The translations under genes and the position numbers were made by a program. Shown here piece after piece: positions 62,454 through 64,000 of a stretch of 64,000 nt of DNA. The DNA lies in NCBI RefSeq assembly GCF_025143985.1, contig NZ_CP083564.1, positions 1,923,501-1,987,500 on the forward strand, written 5' to 3'. Position 1 is the stretch's first letter. Each line of letters starts with the position of its first letter. The notes beneath the pieces were generated by a model. That model saw only the letters and a list, made by a program, of their open reading frames with translations. It made no database searches and had not been told where the DNA came from. This DNA is from Sulfitobacter sp. W027 (GTDB taxonomy: Bacteria > Pseudomonadota > Alphaproteobacteria > Rhodobacterales > Rhodobacteraceae).

Positions 62454-63374
62454 TCACTTCAGCGCAGCGACAGCTTCCATCGCATCGCCACCGTCAACAG
62501 TGGTCACACCGTCAAGCCAAGTGCCCAGCACGTCGGGGTTCGCTTTGATCCAAGCGGCGGCGGCCTCTTCCGGCTTTTCACCATCATCGAGGATCGCGCC
62601 CATGATCTCGTTCTCCATGGCCAGTGTGAACTCAAGGTTGTTCAGGAATTTGCCAAGGTTCGGGCACTCTTCAACAAAACCGGCGCGGGTGTTGGTATAG
62701 ACCGTTGCACCGCCCAGATCGGGGCCGAAGAAATCATCGCCACCTTCCAGATAGGTCAGATCAAAGTTGGCGTTCATCGGGTGGGGTTCCCAGCCAAGGA
62801 AGACAACAGGCTCTTCCTTGCGGGTGGCACGCTCCACCTGAGCCAGCATGCCTTGCTCGGAAGACTCCACGACTTCAAACTCACCAAGGTCAAAGGCATT
62901 GTCGTCAATCATCGATTGGATCAGGCGGTTGCCGTCATTGCCCGGCTCGATGCCGTAAATCTTGCCTTCCAGCGCATCGGCATTGGCGGCGATGTCGGCA
63001 AAGGTTTTGATGCCCATGTCGGCGGCAGCTTTGTTCACGGCCAGCGTGTATTTCGCGCCTTCAAGGTTGGCGCGCACGGTGTCGACGCTGCCCTCTTCGC
63101 GGTATTTGGCGATATCGCCTTCCATGGTGGGCATCCAGTTGCCCAAGAATACGTCAATGTCGCCCGCAGCCATCGACGTGTAGGTCACCGGCACGGCGAG
63201 GATCTTTGTCTCGGTGTCATAGCCAAGCGCGTCCAGCACCACGGAAGCGGCGGCGGTGGTCGCGGTGATGTCGGTCCAGCCTACGTCAGAGAAGGTGACT
63301 TCGGTACATTCGGCAGCAGCGAGTGAAGTCGCTGCAGTCATCGCCAAAACGGAAGTCGTAAGCAGTTTTTTCAT
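62454..63374 (-). CDS. choX: ChoX, choline-binding periplasmic protein
   Basis: The 306-aa substrate-binding protein has a signal peptide (MKKLLTTSVLAMTAATSLAA), then VTFSDVGWTDITATTAAAS and the YGIEPGNDGNR and EPVVFLGWEPHPMNANFDLT stretches typical of choline/betaine binding proteins with an aromatic box. The start at 63374 follows GGGGAG. It is the first gene of the cho operon. No betI or betaine-synthesis genes are in the window. Confidence 0.94.
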   Translation of the reverse strand: MKKLLTTSVLAMTAATSLAAAECTEVTFSDVGWTDITATTAAASVVLDALGYDTETKILAVPVTYTSMAAGDIDVFLGNWMPTMEGDIAKYREEGSVDTVRANLEGAKYTLAVNKAAADMGIKTFADIAANADALEGKIYGIEPGNDGNRLIQSMIDDNAFDLGEFEVVESSEQGMLAQVERATRKEEPVVFLGWEPHPMNANFDLTYLEGGDDFFGPDLGGATVYTNTRAGFVEECPNLGKFLNNLEFTLAMENEIMGAILDDGEKPEEAAAAWIKANPDVLGTWLDGVTTVDGGDAMEAVAALK

Positions 63375-63502
63375 TGGTGTTCTCCCCAGAGAAGTTTTTA
63401 TTGACTGATGCGCCAATCAAAAGCCATCGGCCCTGATATTGCAACCGGATTAATTTCGCCAACTTAATTCAGGGCGAAATTCAATACTACTTGTTTCAGG
63501 GG

Positions 63503-64000
63503 TCACTCCCGCTTGGCTTGTTTGGGGCGCAAAACGGGGGTGACGTTTTTATCCGCACCGGGCTCGGGTTCGGCATCGATCTCAGGCGAAGGTTCGCCCG
63601 CCTCTGCCCGCTCTTCGGTGGGCGCTTCCTCCGGCGTCGCGGAGGCTTTAACTACTGGGTCCGCCACGGCGTCGCCTTCTTCCGTTTCGGCAATGGTTTC
63701 AGCAGCTTCCGCCTGCACCTCGGTCTCGTCCATGCCAAATGCAGCGCGGATCGCAGCTTGGGTTCCGGCCCCATAAAGCCCATCGATCGCACCGTCATAA
63801 AAGCCCACATCCGAGAGCTTGCGCTGCAGCGCCTTACGGGTCTCACTGTCGAACAATTGCGGCTCATCCTGCATCAGCCCCAGCAGCGTGCCGTCCCCTC
63901 CCCGCAGGGCGCGGTAGAGATAAAGCGCGGCATCCGCAGCGCCGCGACCGGGCACTTTGCCGTCGTCGATCATCGCGGCAAAGTTGAACATGGCTGCCGG
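63503..64000 (-). CDS. Sel1/peptidoglycan-binding repeat protein (partial)
   Basis: The C-terminal part of a larger protein is visible, because the frame is open to the right edge (PAAMFNFAAMIDDGKVPGRG). It begins with a Sel1-like repeat, then a PG_binding_1 domain (LQRKLSDVGFYDGAIDGLYG), and ends in an acidic Pro-rich tail to KQAKRE. The start codon is beyond the window. In Roseobacters such modules follow a caspase-like domain, but that part is not visible here. It probably sits in the cell envelope. Confidence 0.8.
   Translation of the reverse strand, partial: PAAMFNFAAMIDDGKVPGRGAADAALYLYRALRGGDGTLLGLMQDEPQLFDSETRKALQRKLSDVGFYDGAIDGLYGAGTQAAIRAAFGMDETEVQAEAAETIAETEEGDAVADPVVKASATPEEAPTEERAEAGEPSPEIDAEPEPGADKNVTPVLRPKQAKRE

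Noticed and set aside
1..64000. CRISPR arrays, rRNA operons, insertion-sequence transposases
   Set aside because: No regularly spaced repeats, rRNA-like sequence or transposase motifs were seen anywhere in the window.

Overview
The window looks like a chromosomal segment of a marine Roseobacter-group alphaproteobacterium (Rhodobacteraceae, Sulfitobacter/Roseobacter-like). This rests on the GC-rich core, the Paracoccus-type sox cluster, the choXWV transporter, zur-znuCB facing znuA, and the tight ATGA-coupled operons. No species can be named from the sequence alone.

Layout. 1-7226: thiosulfate oxidation genes. soxV-W-X-Y-Z-A-B run leftward, with soxB cut by the window edge. soxS-soxR and a YeeE/SoxT transporter run rightward. 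TTCAA-type dyads that could bind SoxR lie in both the soxS/soxV and soxW/soxX gaps. 7287-12564: a PhoX-like Tat phosphatase, then zinc uptake (znuA facing zur-znuC-znuB, with candidate Zur boxes between). 12632-26807: one long leftward block that reads as a tryptophan to kynurenine to anthranilate to anthraniloyl-CoA catabolic unit. It holds an FAD monooxygenase/Old-Yellow-Enzyme fusion, SDR, MarR regulator, enoyl-CoA hydratase, acyl-CoA dehydrogenase, aminobenzoate-CoA ligase, TDO, kynureninase, a five-gene Liv-type ABC transporter and a RidA deaminase. Kynurenine formamidase is not present. 26980-30806: a DgoK-like protein with altered motifs, an HpaR-like MarR regulator, a PLP aromatic amino acid decarboxylase and an unknown protein.

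30934-49192: tRNA-Thr(TGT) followed by an 18.2-kb integrated element. An exact 18-bp copy of the tRNA 3' end lies at 49175-49192, next to a P4-type tyrosine integrase. The right half looks like a phage satellite or remnant: integrase, two AlpA-like regulators, a RepA-type ATPase, an iteron-like repeat cluster, DUF5681, and two large virion/ejection-like proteins, but no capsid, portal, terminase large subunit or tail genes. The left half carries unknown cargo: a four-gene operon, a divergent HTH gene, an orphan response regulator, secreted and lipoproteins, and a row of very small genes (40-49 codons). Four of these encode single-TM proteins that fall into two paralogous pairs.

49367-64000: core genome resumes with purU, an egtB without egtD, a 1744-residue exported GEVED/SdrD-B/DUF11 protein, copA-cueR with a CueR-type promoter, choXWV for choline uptake, and the C-terminal part of a Sel1/peptidoglycan-binding protein at the right edge.
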